Under the pieces are notes generated by a model. It was given only the letters and a program-made list of their open reading frames with translations, was not told the origin of the DNA and did no database searches. From NCBI RefSeq assembly GCF_029906645.1, contig NZ_JARYGZ010000005.1:1-64000 (forward strand): a stretch of DNA of 64,000 nucleotides, given 5' to 3'. Position 1 is the stretch's first letter. The number at the start of each line of letters is the position of its first letter. Positions 7,518 to 17,950 of this stretch are shown here, one piece after another. This DNA comes from Sphingomonas oryzagri. Lineage in GTDB: Bacteria > Pseudomonadota > Alphaproteobacteria > Sphingomonadales > Sphingomonadaceae. A program made the translations under genes and the position numbers.

Positions 7518-8996
7518 ATGGCGAAGCACATCCTCGCGATCGATCAGGGCACGACGTCCACCCGCTCCATCGTCTTCGACGCGCGCGCGCAGGCGGTGGC
7601 GACCGCGCAGAGCGAGTTCGCGCAGCATTACCCGCAATCCGGCTGGGTCGAGCACGACCCGGTGGACATCTGGCGCGATACGCTCGCTACCATGAAGGAG
7701 GCGATCGCCAAGGCGCATCTGCAGCCCGCCGATATCGCGGCGATCGGCATCACCAACCAGCGCGAGACGGCGGTGCTGTGGGATCGCGAGACGGGCGAGG
7801 CGGTGCACAGGGCGATCGTCTGGCAGGACCGGCGCGGGGCGCCGCTTTGCGCGCGGCTGAAGGAGGAGGGGCACGAGCCGCTCGTCCGTCGCAAGACCGG
7901 GCTGTTGCTCGATCCCTATTTCTCCGCCTCCAAGCTCGCCTGGCTGTTCGACGAGGTGGAGGGCCTGCGCGCGCGGGCCGAGGCGGGCGAGCTGGCCTTC
8001 GGGACGATCGATTGCTTCCTGCTCTGGCGGCTGACCGGCGGGAAGGTCCACGCCACCGACGCCACCAATGCGTCGCGCACCCTATTGTTCGATATCCACG
8101 CGCAGGATTGGGACGACGAACTGCTCGGCCTGTTCGGCGTGCCGCGCGCGATCCTGCCCGAGGTGCGCGACAATGCCGGTGTCTTCGGCGAGACGGTGCC
8201 CGATCTGCTCGGCGCTGCGATCCCGGTCGCCGGCATGGCGGGGGACCAGCAGGCGGCGGTGGTCGGCCAGGCCTGTTTCGATCCGGGGTCGGCCAAGTCG
8301 ACGTACGGCACCGGCTGCTTCCTGCTGCTGAACACCGGCGAAGAGGCGATCACCTCCGATCACCGCCTGCTCACGACCGTGGCCTACCGGCTGAACTGCA
8401 GGCCGACCTATGCGCTGGAGGGATCGATCTTCGTCGCGGGCGCTGCGGTGAAGTGGCTGCGCGATGGCTTGGGTCTCATCACCCACGCCTCGCAGACCGA
8501 CGACATGGCGACCCGCACCGAGGACAATGGCGGGGTCTACATGGTGCCGGCCTTCGTGGGCCTCGGCGCGCCGCACTGGGATCCGGATGCGCGCGGGCTG
8601 ATCACCGGGCTGACGCTGGGCACTACCGCCGCGCATGTCGCGCGCGCCGCGCTGGAGGCGGTCGCCTACCAGACCCACGATCTTGCCGAGGCGATGGTGG
8701 AGGACGGCGCCGCGAAGCTGGAAACGCTGCGGGTGGACGGGGGCATGGCGGCGAACGACTGGCTCTGTCAGTTCCTCGCCGATCTGCTCGATCTGCCGGT
8801 CGAGCGACCGGCGATGCTGGAGACGACGGCACTGGGCGCGGCGCTGCTCGCCGGGATCGGGATCGGCCTGTGGGATGGGCCGGAAGCCGTGGCGAAGCTC
8901 GATCGCAAGCTCGACCGGTTCGAGCCGCACGCGTCGGCGGGCCGGCGTGCCTCGCTGGAAGGGTGGCGGAGGGCCTTGCGGCAGGCGCTGGCGTAA
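7518..8996 (+). CDS. glpK: glycerol kinase
   Basis: The 492-residue enzyme phosphorylates glycerol to sn-glycerol 3-phosphate, the substrate of the upstream GlpD. It shows the FGGY-kinase hallmarks: [15 protein letters not shown] at the N-terminus, GITNQRET and VWQDRR, and in the second lobe [13 protein letters not shown], typical of GlpK, and [13 protein letters not shown] chose the ATG at 7518, after GAGAGGGAT, because it gives the canonical N-terminus; the frame is open further upstream only through the REP element. Length is normal. A short GC hairpin follows the stop. Confidence 0.96.
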   Translation: MAKHILAIDQGTTSTRSIVFDARAQAVATAQSEFAQHYPQSGWVEHDPVDIWRDTLATMKEAIAKAHLQPADIAAIGITNQRETAVLWDRETGEAVHRAIVWQDRRGAPLCARLKEEGHEPLVRRKTGLLLDPYFSASKLAWLFDEVEGLRARAEAGELAFGTIDCFLLWRLTGGKVHATDATNASRTLLFDIHAQDWDDELLGLFGVPRAILPEVRDNAGVFGETVPDLLGAAIPVAGMAGDQQAAVVGQACFDPGSAKSTYGTGCFLLLNTGEEAITSDHRLLTTVAYRLNCRPTYALEGSIFVAGAAVKWLRDGLGLITHASQTDDMATRTEDNGGVYMVPAFVGLGAPHWDPDARGLITGLTLGTTAAHVARAALEAVAYQTHDLAEAMVEDGAAKLETLRVDGGMAANDWLCQFLADLLDLPVERPAMLETTALGAALLAGIGIGLWDGPEAVAKLDRKLDRFEPHASAGRRASLEGWRRALRQALA

Positions 8997-8999
8997 ATT

Positions 9000-9020
9000 C
9001 CCCTCCCTTTCAGGGAGGGG
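9000..9020. terminator. GC-rich hairpin between convergent glpK and chemoreceptor genes
   Basis: CCCCTCCCT pairs perfectly with AGGGAGGGG around TTC. There is no T-run, so intrinsic termination is uncertain, but the position between two convergent stop codons fits a bidirectional terminator or mRNA-end stabiliser. Confidence 0.5.
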
Positions 9021-9025
9021 AGATG

Positions 9026-10552
9026 TCAGGCAGCTCTCAGATGCGCCACGAAGGTGTCGGTGGCGCTCTGCAGCGTTTCGGCATGGCGGAGCAGCGCGCC
9101 GGCCGCCCCCTTCACCTCGCCCGACAGCCGCTCGGCAGCGCTGGCGCTGGTCGAGACTTCGGCGATGCGGTGGGCCATGGCATCCATGCCGGCGGCGGCC
9201 TCGTCGGCGTTGCGCTCGATCGTGGTGGCGGCCTGGCGCTGTTCGTCGACGGACGCGCGGATTGCGGCGGCGGCCTCGATCAGTTCGCCGATCGCCTCCG
9301 TCACCTGCGCGAAGCTCTGCTCGGCTTCGTTGGCGCCGGAATACATGCCGGAAACGAGACCGGTGATCTCGCCCGTGGCATGTGCGGCCTGGCCGGCAAG
9401 CGCCTTCACCTCCTGCGCCACCACCGCGAAGCCGCGACCCGCATCTCCGGCGCGCGCCGCCTCGATCGTGGCGTTGAGCGAGAGCAGGTTGGTCTGCGCT
9501 GCGATGGTGGAGATCAGGTTGGCGAATTCGCCGACATTCTGCGTGCGTCCGGCGAGCGTGCGCACCGCGCGATCACCGGCGTTGGAGCGTAGCCGGGCAT
9601 GGTCGGTCAGCTCGGCCTGCTGGGTGACGTTGATCGCGATGCTGCCGATGGAGCGCGAGAGCGTGCTGACCCCGCCGGCAACCGAACGCGCGGCGTCGGA
9701 CGCCTGCAGCGCGGTCGCGGCGACGTCGGCGGCCTGGCGGCCGGTATTCTGCGCCAGCCCGTTGAGCGAGCGGGCCGAGCCTTCCAGCGAGGTCGCGGCG
9801 ACGCCGACTGCGGACGCGACGGCGGCGACCGAACGCTCGAACTCTCCGGCCAGTCGCAGCAGATCGGCGCGGCGCATCTCGGCGATCGCGGCTTCTGCCT
9901 GTTCGCGCTGGGCGCGTTCGGCCTGGGCCTCGCGCTGCGAGGATTCTGCGGCAGCGAGCGCCTCCTCGGCCCGCGCCTTAGCGGCGGTGGCGTCGGCGGC
10001 GAGCTGATCGCTGTTATGGCGCGCGAAGCCCTGTTTCAGGATCATGCCGCGCAACTTGGTGGCGATATAGCCGAGCACGCCGCATTCCAGCGCGACCGCG
10101 ACGGCGTGGATCATCACGCGCCAGATGCCGTTGGTCCCGTCGAACACCCACGAAGGGGCCAGCGTGTTGAGCAGCAAATGGTGGATCGCGATCGCGGCGC
10201 CCGCCACGACCAGCGGTCGCCAGTCGCACAGGATGGTGAGGCCCGCGAGCGAGACGTAGAAATACATGTGCATGTCGAGCTGCCACGCCGCGCCGCGCAT
10301 GACGAATACGAGCAGCGCCGGGTGCACCGCCAGCATGATCGCCACGACGTTGCGCGCGGCGATGTCGATGCGCCCCCGGATCGCGCACAGGGTGGGCACG
10401 ATGTTGACGACGATGCCGACGCTCAGCGCCTCCCAGCCGGATGTGCCGAAGACCAGCGCCATGCAGAACAGCGCCACCACGCTCAGCCAGCCCGCGATGA
10501 CGAGCAGGCGGATGCCGGCGCGGCGGAGGTCGTTCAGTTCGTGGACGATCAT
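9026..10552 (-). CDS. methyl-accepting chemotaxis protein with multi-pass N-terminal sensor
   Basis: The 508-residue protein has about six predicted membrane helices in residues 14-165, a charged coiled coil (about 175-235) and a C-terminal signalling domain. The latter carries the hairpin tip, with [20 protein letters not shown] followed by [15 protein letters not shown]. There is no evident periplasmic ligand domain and no HAMP domain, so sensing is likely within or at the membrane. It would pass signals to a CheA/CheW complex; no che genes are in the window. The ATG at 10552 overlaps the stop of the upstream small membrane gene (ATGA), showing translational coupling; a slightly longer N-terminus is possible but less likely. 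Confidence 0.92.
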   Translation of the reverse strand: MIVHELNDLRRAGIRLLVIAGWLSVVALFCMALVFGTSGWEALSVGIVVNIVPTLCAIRGRIDIAARNVVAIMLAVHPALLVFVMRGAAWQLDMHMYFYVSLAGLTILCDWRPLVVAGAAIAIHHLLLNTLAPSWVFDGTNGIWRVMIHAVAVALECGVLGYIATKLRGMILKQGFARHNSDQLAADATAAKARAEEALAAAESSQREAQAERAQREQAEAAIAEMRRADLLRLAGEFERSVAAVASAVGVAATSLEGSARSLNGLAQNTGRQAADVAATALQASDAARSVAGGVSTLSRSIGSIAINVTQQAELTDHARLRSNAGDRAVRTLAGRTQNVGEFANLISTIAAQTNLLSLNATIEAARAGDAGRGFAVVAQEVKALAGQAAHATGEITGLVSGMYSGANEAEQSFAQVTEAIGELIEAAAAIRASVDEQRQAATTIERNADEAAAGMDAMAHRIAEVSTSASAAERLSGEVKGAAGALLRHAETLQSATDTFVAHLRAA

Positions 10553-10875
10553 GCGCTCGCTCCCGCCCGGCAACCGCCCGGCGGCACGGCCAGCACCAAA
10601 GTCGCGTGACGGAACAGCCCGGTCAGAGTGTCACGGCGCCCCTCGACGATCAGCGATCCGGGAGTCGGTCCCGTACCGATCAATCGTGTCTCGCCATGTA
10701 GCGCGCGCGCGGGGAGAGACTGGATCGCCGTTCCGGTAAGCGGCACCAGCAGCATCTGCCCCTGCGCCGGCGGCGCCAGCAGCAGCCAGCCGAGCGTGGC
10801 CGCCGCGATCGTGGACTGCAGTCCGATCAGGCCGGCGGACGAGGCCCGGCGATGTGCATCCGAAACGGTGTTCAT
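10549..10875 (-). CDS. small membrane protein coupled to the chemoreceptor
   Basis: This 108-residue protein is not recognised. One hydrophobic helix lies at about residues 15-37 ([20 protein letters not shown]), followed by a short non-cytoplasmic-looking tail that ends in a Gly/Pro/Cys-containing segment. GGATGGA precedes the ATG. Its stop shares four bases with the start of the chemoreceptor gene, so the two proteins are made together. That suggests an accessory role in sensing or localisation, but this is inference from coupling only. Confidence 0.65.
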   Translation of the reverse strand: MNTVSDAHRRASSAGLIGLQSTIAAATLGWLLLAPPAQGQMLLVPLTGTAIQSLPARALHGETRLIGTGPTPGSLIVEGRRDTLTGLFRHATLVLAVPPGGCRAGASA

Positions 10876-10941
10876 TCCATCCGGTTAGGATCGGGATGGT
10901 TATGAAGGGTTTAACCCTCGTCCGCAGATTCGACGAAAAGA

Positions 10942-12891
10942 CTAGGAAATCCGTGCGCCTAGCCGTCCCGCGCGGACGTAGCTAAACCACAACAGGCCCG
11001 CGAAAAGGATCGATCCGCCGATCGTCGCGATCGGGTCGAACCAGGCACCGACCACCGCCAGCGGCGCCGGGTTGAGCGTGATCGAGATCGGCACGGCCAG
11101 CGCGACTCCGAACAGGCTCTCGCCGACGATCAGGCCGGATGCCATCAGCACGCCGATCCGCTGGGTGGCGGGCGAGGGGTTCCTTTTCTCCCACCAATGG
11201 CCGAGGAAGGCGCCGATCACCACCGGCAGCGTGGCGGACATCGGAAGGTAGATGCCGATGCCAACGCCCAGCGGCGGCAGGCGCAATTTGCCCATCCGCC
11301 CGAGCATCCCGTCGAGCGCGATCAGCACGAAGCCGATGATCGCGCCGATGCCGATCAGGCTCCAGTCGAGATCGTGCGCCAGCACGCCTTTGGCCAGCGC
11401 CGAGATCAGCACCGCCTGCGGGGCGGGCAGCGGCGTCGGGTGGGCGGCCGTCGCGTCGCCGAAGCCATAGGCCTTGGCGAGCAGGTTGAGCACCAGCGGG
11501 ATGGTGATCGCGCCCGCCACCACGCCGACCATCAGCGCGACCTGCTGCTTCCACGGAGTCGCGCCGACGAGCTGGCCGGTCTTGAGATCCTGAAGGTTGT
11601 CGTTGGCGATGGCGGCGGCGCAGAAGATGATCGAGGTGGCGAACAGCGCCAGCGCGATCATCTGCGAGGAGGCGGAGGCCGGCACGAACGGCTCGACCGC
11701 CACCGCCAGCAGGATCGCCGCACCGAGGATCGCGAGGATGCCGACACCCGACAGCGGACTGTTCGACGCGCCGATCAGTCCCGCCATGTAGCCGCAGACC
11801 GAGGCGACGATGACGGTCGCGACATAGATATAGACCGTCCCGCCGATCGCCAGCGGCCAACTCCACGCCGCGAGCGGCCCGGTGCCGGTGAAATGAAGCA
11901 GCAGACCGATCGTGGGGACGAGCAACGCGGCGGTGATCGCGCCGACGATCGGCACCGGCATGTCACGCTCCTCGACCGGCAGCACGGCGCCGGACGCGCC
12001 TTTACGCGCCCTGGACGAGGCGGCGGCATCGCGCAGACCCTTCGCGATCGGCAGCACCAGCTTGCCCAGCGTCCACAGCGCCGCGACGCCGATCACGCCC
12101 GCGCCGATGAAGCGGACCTCGTGCGCCCAGGTCGCCTCGGCGATGGCGGCGGGATCGGGCGCGTGATGCAGCCAGACGAGGATCGGCGTCGCCGCGCCGA
12201 AGCCGACGAACAGGCCGAGCAGCATCGCCGCGCCGACCGACAGGCCGACGAGGTGGCCCACCCCCATCAGCGCGAAGGACAGGCCGTAGTCGATCCCGGT
12301 CGCGCTCGGCCCGATGCGGAACCATGCGGCGGCATCGGCGGCGGCGAGACGCATCGCGGTGAGCAGGGCATAGAAAGCGGAGACGGCGCTGCCCGTCAGC
12401 AAGGCGAGCAGACCCGCCTTGCTCTCCTCGGCGCCGGCGGGCGATCCGTCGTCGCTGCCGACCTTGAGCACTTCGGCCGCCGCGCAGCCTTCGGGGAAGG
12501 GCAGATCCGATCCGGTCACCAGCGCGCGGCGCAGCGGTATCGAGAACATCACGCCGAGCAGGCCGCCGGTCGCACAGATCAAGGCGCTCTGCCAGAAGGG
12601 GAAGTCCGCCCACCAGCCGACCATGATCAGGCCGGGCATCACGAAGATGATCGAGGAGAGCGTGCCGGCGGACGAGGCGACCGTCTGCACGATATTGTTC
12701 TGGAGGATGCCGGACTGGCCGAGCGCCTTCAGCGCCACCATCGAGATCACCGCCGCCGGAATCGAAGTGGAGAAGGTGAGGCCGACCTTGAGGCCCAGGA
12801 AAACGTTGGCGGCGGTGAAGATCAGCGTCAGCGCCGATCCCAGCACCAGCGCGCCCAGCGTGAGTTCCTTATCCTGCCCAGCCTGCGCCAT
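10942..12891 (-). CDS. OPT-family oligopeptide transporter
   Basis: The 649-residue inner-membrane protein has the multi-helix pattern of OPT transporters, with family-typical segments near the N-terminus (VFLGLKVGLTFSTSIPAAV), GILQNNIVQTVASSAGTLSS, and NDNLQDLKTGQLVGATPWKQ. OPT proteins import short peptides or metal chelates by proton symport. I placed the start at the ATG at 12891, behind AGAAGGA, in preference to a longer basic extension. The gene is divergent from a secreted prolidase-like amidohydrolase at 13016, which suggests peptide breakdown and uptake in one locus. Confidence 0.92.
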   Translation of the reverse strand: MAQAGQDKELTLGALVLGSALTLIFTAANVFLGLKVGLTFSTSIPAAVISMVALKALGQSGILQNNIVQTVASSAGTLSSIIFVMPGLIMVGWWADFPFWQSALICATGGLLGVMFSIPLRRALVTGSDLPFPEGCAAAEVLKVGSDDGSPAGAEESKAGLLALLTGSAVSAFYALLTAMRLAAADAAAWFRIGPSATGIDYGLSFALMGVGHLVGLSVGAAMLLGLFVGFGAATPILVWLHHAPDPAAIAEATWAHEVRFIGAGVIGVAALWTLGKLVLPIAKGLRDAAASSRARKGASGAVLPVEERDMPVPIVGAITAALLVPTIGLLLHFTGTGPLAAWSWPLAIGGTVYIYVATVIVASVCGYMAGLIGASNSPLSGVGILAILGAAILLAVAVEPFVPASASSQMIALALFATSIIFCAAAIANDNLQDLKTGQLVGATPWKQQVALMVGVVAGAITIPLVLNLLAKAYGFGDATAAHPTPLPAPQAVLISALAKGVLAHDLDWSLIGIGAIIGFVLIALDGMLGRMGKLRLPPLGVGIGIYLPMSATLPVVIGAFLGHWWEKRNPSPATQRIGVLMASGLIVGESLFGVALAVPISITLNPAPLAVVGAWFDPIATIGGSILFAGLLWFSYVRAGRLGARIS

Positions 12892-13015
12892 GTCTGTCCT
12901 TCTCGTCTCTTCCGCCCTTCTCGGCGAGGCGCGCCGAACCGGCAATGGCTTTTTGCCGGTTGACCTGCCGCGATCCGGCATTCTTTATACGATCGAACAA
13001 CAGGGGGACATTGTC

Positions 13016-14286
13016 ATGCGTCGATTTGCCCGGATCGCGGCCGTTCTGGCGGCCTGCACCGCTCTTGCGCCGGTGCGCGCCGAAACGGTGGTCGTCACCG
13101 CCGCGCACATGGTCGACGTGCTGGCCGGCAAGGAGGTCGACAGGCCGCAGGTGACAATCGTAGACGGCCGCATCGCGGCGGTCGGCCATCAGGGCGATGC
13201 GGTGCCACAGGGCGCGAAGACGATCGATCTCGGCAACCGCACGCTGCTGCCCGGCCTGATCGACATGCACGTCCACCTGACCAGCGATCCCCACCTTTCA
13301 GGCTATAAGGGCCTCGAATATACCGACACCTTCTGGACGGTGGTGGGCGTTGCCAACGCCAAAAAGACGCTGGAGGCGGGCTTCACCACGGTGCGCAACG
13401 TGGGATCGGGCAACTATGACGACGTGGCGCTGAAGCAGGGGATCGAGGGCGGCTATATCCCCGGCCCTCGCATCGTGCCGGCGACCTATGCGCTGGGTTC
13501 CACCGGCGGGCATTGCGACGCTACCGAATTTCCCCCCTCGATCACGGTGCCGTCGCCCCAGATCGCCAATTCGCCCGAGAGCTTCCGCGCGGCGGTGCGC
13601 ACCGTCCACAAATATGGCGCCGAGGTGATCAAGGTCTGCATGACCGGCGGCGTGCTCTCCAAGGGCGACAGCGTCGGCGCGCAGCAGCTGACCTTCGACG
13701 AGATCAAGGCGATCGTGGACGAGGCGCACATGCTGGGCCTGCGCGTCGCCATCCACGCGCACGGCACCGACGGCATCAACGCGGGCCTTCGCGCGGGCGT
13801 CGACACGGTGGAACATGCCAGCCTCGCCGACGAGACCAGCTTCAAGCTCGCCAAGGAGCATGGCGCCTGGTTCGACATGGACATCTACAATGACGACTAC
13901 ATCCTGGCCGAAGGCGCGAAGAACGGCGTGTTCGCGGAAAGCCTCGCCAAGGAGAAGATGATCGGCCTGAAGCAGCGCCAGACCTTCCGCGCGGCCCATG
14001 CGGCGGGGTGAAGATGCTCTTCGGCACCGATGGCGGAGTCTATCCCAATGGCGACAATGCCAAGCAGTTCGCCAAGATGGTCGAATGGGGCATGACCCCG
14101 ATCGAGGCGATCCAGGCCGCGACCAAGAGCGCCGCCGAGGCGCTCGACCGCACCAGGGACGTCGGCGCGATCGCGGTGGGGCGCTATGGCGACATGGTCG
14201 CGGTGGACGGCGACCCGCTGCAGGACGTGCGCCTGCTCGAACATCCGAGCTTCGTGATGAAGGGGGGCGAGGTGGTGAAGGATTAA
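13016..14286 (+). pseudogene. secreted amidohydrolase (prolidase-like) interrupted by an apparent -1 frameshift
   Basis: Codons 1-331 encode a signal peptide (MRRFARIAAVLAACTALAPVRA) and a metal-dependent amidohydrolase with MHVHL (His85, His87) and the likely carboxylated Lys in EVIKVCMTGG. Reading stops at TGA 14009-14011. The remaining 92 codons continue in the -1 frame from 14008, with KMLFGTDGGVYP, which holds the conserved metal-site Asp. Joined, the product is about 423 residues, the normal family size. The break falls in a GGGG run (14005-14008): one missing G, or a ribosomal -1 slip there, restores AAG-VKMLFGTDGG. It may be a sequencing error, a true pseudogene or recoding. Start ATG at 13016. 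Confidence 0.85.
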
Positions 14287-14287
14287 T

Positions 14288-14307
14288 CCTCCCCCTGGCG
14301 GGGGAGG
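14288..14307. terminator. GC-rich hairpin between convergent amidohydrolase and opgH
   Basis: CCTCCCCC and GGGGGAGG form a perfect 8-bp stem with loop TGGC immediately after the amidohydrolase TAA. It resembles the hairpins at 9000, 50494 and 61681. No T-run follows. Confidence 0.5.
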
Positions 14308-14315
14308 GTCGAAGG

Positions 14316-16145
14316 CTAAGCCGTCACCTCAGCACCCCAACGTGCCTCCACCGGCTCGCCCAGATCCTCCGGCGACACCTGCGCGTCGCGGATCAGCGGG
14401 TTGGGGCGGCGCTCTTCGGGGATCATGAAATAATGGCGGCGGGCGGACGCGCGCCCGATCGAGGCGCGTGACGTCCAGGCGACGAGCAGGGGCGAAGCGA
14501 GCAGGCCCGCGAAGATCGGGCTCATCCAGATCGCCGGCTGCCAGCCGAGGATCGCGGCGGCCGCCATCGCCGCACCGAGGATCAGATGCGGCCGGCTGGC
14601 GCGCGCCGCGTCGGACATCGATACGCCGTCCGATACGCGGTTCTGCACCGCCCAGCCGCTCTTGCGGCCGCGCAGGATGTCGATCACCGCGAGGCTCTGC
14701 GTCATCATCATCATCGGCGCGACGAGCGCGGAGAGCGGGATGTCGGCGAGCACGCTCTTGGTCAGCGACCAGCCGCCGCCGAAGCCCTGCCGCCGCACCG
14801 GATCGGCCAGCATCCAGCCGAGCGCCATGAACTTGGGCGCGAACAGCAGCACGATGGTCAGCGCCAGCAGCCAGCCAGACGGCGCGATGATCTGGATCGA
14901 TCCTTCGGAATGGGCCGCGACGATCGCGCTCACGCCGAGCAGCATCAGCCAGAGCGGTGAGGTGAGATAGGCGGATGCACCCATCAACAGCTGCAGGCGG
15001 CTGACCCAGTGGAAACCGGCCGTGTCCAGCACCCGCAGGTGCTGGAGGTTGCCCTGGCACCAGCGGCGATCGCGCTGGGCATGTTCCACGAAGGTCGGCG
15101 GATATTCCTCGTAGGTACCGTCCTGCATCGCGACCATGTGGCAGGCCCAGCCGCGCCGGCGGAGCAAAGCGGCCTCGAACATGTCGTGGCTCATGATGTG
15201 GCCGCCGAACGGCTCGGGGCCGGGGAGCTTGGGCAGGCCGCAGGCTTCGGCGAAAGCGGCGGTGCGGATGATCGCGTTATGGCCCCAGAAGCTCGCCTCC
15301 GCGCCCGACCACCAGAGCAGGCCCGCCGAGAAGACCGGGCCGTAGAGGCGGGCGCAGAATTGCTGCCAGCGCGCGAAGAGCGTCTCGCCGCCGATCACCA
15401 TCGGGATGGTCTGCAGCAGGCCGACCTGTGGGTGGCGGTCCATCGCGGCGGCGAGGCGCATCACGGCAGCGCCGGACATCAGGCTGTCCGCGTCCAGCAC
15501 CATCATATAGTCGAACGCGCCGCCGTGGCGCCGCACCCAGTCGGCGATGTTGCCGGGCTTGCGCGCCTCGTTGATCAGGCGGCGGCGATACCAGACGGGC
15601 AGGGGGGAGAGACCGCGCAGCCGGCGGAACGCCTTGTGCTCCAGCACCTCGCGCTCGGGCTTGGAGTCCGAAAGGATGAAGATCTCGAACAGCTGCGCGC
15701 CGCCGGCCGCCGCGATCGACCGCGACATCGCGCGCAGGCGGGCGAAGACCGGCTCGACCTCCTCGTTGTGGATCGGCAGCAGGATCGCGGTGCGGCCTAC
15801 CGGCTTCGCGGTCGGCGCGGCGGCGGGCGTCGGCACCGAGCGGCCCGAGACGAGCAGCAGGAAGCCGGCGAACGCGTTGAGGAAGCCGAAGGCGATCCAC
15901 GCGAACAGCGCGAAGAAAAGCGCCATCAGCACCACGTCGATCGCCTGGATGCCGTCGCTCGACAGGCTGCGCGTGATCTCGCCCGCGCCGAACGTGCCGA
16001 TGATCATCGTGCCCAGCACCAGCAGCAGGCGCCGCTCGGTCATTCCGTGAGGCGAGGTACGCGGCGCCCGGGTCGGGGCGGGCGCTTCCTCCAGCACCTG
16101 CAGCGGCATCATCGCCGGCGTCTCGGCGGGCATGTCCCCCGGCAT
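14316..16145 (-). CDS. opgH: glucans biosynthesis glucosyltransferase H
   Basis: The 609-residue inner-membrane protein is a GT2-family processive beta-glucosyltransferase that builds the backbone of osmoregulated periplasmic glucans from UDP-glucose. Visible features are N-terminal membrane helices, ILLPIHNEE, DYMMVLDADSLMSG (DxD-type), and the acceptor-side motif QRDRRWCQGNLQH (QxxRW), then C-terminal membrane helices. I used the ATG at 16145; a TTG at 16199 with GAGGG seven bases upstream would add 18 residues and is a real alternative. It lies downstream of an OpgG/D gene on the same strand, giving the usual opg operon. Shorter than E. coli MdoH, as in other alphaproteobacteria. Confidence 0.93.
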   Translation of the reverse strand: MPGDMPAETPAMMPLQVLEEAPAPTRAPRTSPHGMTERRLLLVLGTMIIGTFGAGEITRSLSSDGIQAIDVVLMALFFALFAWIAFGFLNAFAGFLLLVSGRSVPTPAAAPTAKPVGRTAILLPIHNEEVEPVFARLRAMSRSIAAAGGAQLFEIFILSDSKPEREVLEHKAFRRLRGLSPLPVWYRRRLINEARKPGNIADWVRRHGGAFDYMMVLDADSLMSGAAVMRLAAAMDRHPQVGLLQTIPMVIGGETLFARWQQFCARLYGPVFSAGLLWWSGAEASFWGHNAIIRTAAFAEACGLPKLPGPEPFGGHIMSHDMFEAALLRRRGWACHMVAMQDGTYEEYPPTFVEHAQRDRRWCQGNLQHLRVLDTAGFHWVSRLQLLMGASAYLTSPLWLMLLGVSAIVAAHSEGSIQIIAPSGWLLALTIVLLFAPKFMALGWMLADPVRRQGFGGGWSLTKSVLADIPLSALVAPMMMMTQSLAVIDILRGRKSGWAVQNRVSDGVSMSDAARASRPHLILGAAMAAAAILGWQPAIWMSPIFAGLLASPLLVAWTSRASIGRASARRHYFMIPEERRPNPLIRDAQVSPEDLGEPVEARWGAEVTA

Positions 16146-16332
16146 GGCTATCGAGCCCCAGGGATTGGCGGATGCCGTCCCGCTCGTGTCATGGATCAAC
16201 CCGAAACCCTCATGATCAGGAAAACAACGCCCCGCAACGCACCACCCATCCTCCCTGCCGCTGTGCAGCAAGTGGGATGCACGCACAACAGCGCGGAGGC
16301 GGGGTGGTTCCCTTCCGGGGCGGGGCGGCCGA

Positions 16333-17880
16333 TCAGGCGCCGACCTGCGCGAGGCAGACTTCGGTGAGGGGCGCGCCGTTGCGCCGCAGCGCGGCACGGA
16401 TGTCGACCGGCGCCTTGCCGGCCGGCGTCACGTCCATCATCAGCCGCCAGCGGTCCTGCTGGCCGACCACCGGATAGGCAGCGACCGCGTCGGCCTTGCC
16501 GTTGCTGACCGACACGTCCGGCGTGACGCCGCTGGAGCGGCCGAGGCCCGAGAGGCTCGGCCCCTCGAAGTCGATCACCAGCTTGGTGGCGCCCGCCACG
16601 ACCGTCTGGCCGGGCCGGCCCGCCGCGCCCTGCCACCAGTCGACCACACGCGCGGGGCCTTCGGGCAGCGGATCGCCCGCGATCCAGCTGAGGCGATAGG
16701 CGAGGTCATAGTGCATCCCGGCCTTTACCGGCGCGGCCGGGTTCCAGAAAGCGACGATATTGTCGTTGGTCTCGTCGGTGGTGACGAGCTGGATGAGCAT
16801 CACCGCGCCCTGTCCCCAATCGCCCTTCGGCTCGACCCAGAGCGACGGGCGCTTCTCGTAGAAGACGCCGTCGTCCTGATAATGATCGTGGTTGCGATCG
16901 CGCTGGAGCAGGCCGAAGCCCTTGGGCGACTTGTCGGCGAAGCTATCGGCGGTTGGCGACTTGGGGTTGTTGAGCGGACGCCACAGCCGCTCGCCCGCGC
17001 CGTTGTGGATCAGCAGGCCGTCGGAATCGTGCACTTCGGGCCGCCAGTCGGTGGCGCGCGCACGCTCGGCCTGATCGTACCAGAACATCGAGGTGAGCGG
17101 CGCGATGCCGAGCCGGGCAATGTCCTTGCGGATGTGGAGCGAGGCCTCGATGTCCTGAATCACGCCGGCATCTGTCTTGCGGTTGACGAAGCGGTAGGCG
17201 CCGGTGACGCTCGGCCCCTCCATCAGCGCATCGACCAGCAGCGCACCGTCCTCGCCGCGCCCGATCCAGAATTTGGTGAAGGCGGGAAATTCCTCCGCGC
17301 TGGGGCCGCCCGAATTGATCGAGATGCCGCGCGCGGATAGGCCATACTGGTCGAGCGCACCCGACGAGCGGAAATAAGAGGCGCCGGCGAAGGCCAGCCA
17401 GTCGCTCGTTCCCGCCGCGTTCATCGCGCGGAAGCCGGAGAAGCCGGCATTGGCGCCCATCTTCGCGAGCGGCCCGTCGGCGGGCATGTCGAACAGCGCC
17501 GGGTCGTAATGGAAGGGCCGCGCCATATTGCCCTCGACCAGATAGATCTCGACCGGCTGCGGCTGGAAATGGTTGATCGGGAAGAAGCGCACCCCGCCCG
17601 AGGCGCCGCCCTTCATCTGGGTCGCGGCGGCCTTGTATTGGACGGAGTTGAGCGCGTCATAGGTGACGGCGGCGACGCCCGGCGGCGGCGGCGGCGGCGC
17701 CTTGTAGGGCTGGCGCGCCATCTGCGCGGCAAGCGCCTTCAACTTCGGCCAGGAGAAGGGCTGAGCCTCCCCCCTGGTCGCGGCGGCGAGGAGACGGCCG
17801 GAGGGCAAGGCGGCGGCGGCAGCCATCGCGGCGAGGAGGGAGCGCCTGCTCGGAGCGAAAGTGGGCGTCGTTGTCGTCAT
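16333..17880 (-). CDS. opgG: periplasmic glucan biosynthesis protein (OpgG/OpgD family)
   Basis: This 515-residue protein carries a twin-arginine-type leader (SRRSLLAAMAAAAALPSG) and a proline run, APPPPPPG, before the mature domain. The body has family segments such as GVRFFPINHF, FWIGRGEDG and LTSMFWYDQAERARATDWRP. OpgG and OpgD act in the periplasm on the glucan backbone made by OpgH; the Tat leader is more typical of OpgD, so the symbol is approximate. The stop lies 187 bases before the opgH start, and the two are probably cotranscribed. Upstream is a REP-like repeat. Confidence 0.93.
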   Translation of the reverse strand: MTTTTPTFAPSRRSLLAAMAAAAALPSGRLLAAATRGEAQPFSWPKLKALAAQMARQPYKAPPPPPPGVAAVTYDALNSVQYKAAATQMKGGASGGVRFFPINHFQPQPVEIYLVEGNMARPFHYDPALFDMPADGPLAKMGANAGFSGFRAMNAAGTSDWLAFAGASYFRSSGALDQYGLSARGISINSGGPSAEEFPAFTKFWIGRGEDGALLVDALMEGPSVTGAYRFVNRKTDAGVIQDIEASLHIRKDIARLGIAPLTSMFWYDQAERARATDWRPEVHDSDGLLIHNGAGERLWRPLNNPKSPTADSFADKSPKGFGLLQRDRNHDHYQDDGVFYEKRPSLWVEPKGDWGQGAVMLIQLVTTDETNDNIVAFWNPAAPVKAGMHYDLAYRLSWIAGDPLPEGPARVVDWWQGAAGRPGQTVVAGATKLVIDFEGPSLSGLGRSSGVTPDVSVSNGKADAVAAYPVVGQQDRWRLMMDVTPAGKAPVDIRAALRRNGAPLTEVCLAQVGA

Positions 17881-17950
17881 GAAACGACAAATACGGATGG
17901 GGGGTAAAAGGTTGCAAGGGGCGTTTGCCCCTCTTCATCCTCCAACCAAC

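Noticed and set aside
11197-12963. Long plus-strand frame opposite the OPT transporter, rich in Arg, Asp, Gln and His
   Set aside because: It is low-complexity in composition with no motif, and the minus strand encodes a coherent multi-helix transporter.
16146-16397. N-terminal extension of opgH overlapping the OpgG/D gene
   Set aside because: The extra residues are Arg/Pro-rich, and the frame overlaps the 3' end of the upstream gene. A start at 16145 or 16199 is more plausible.
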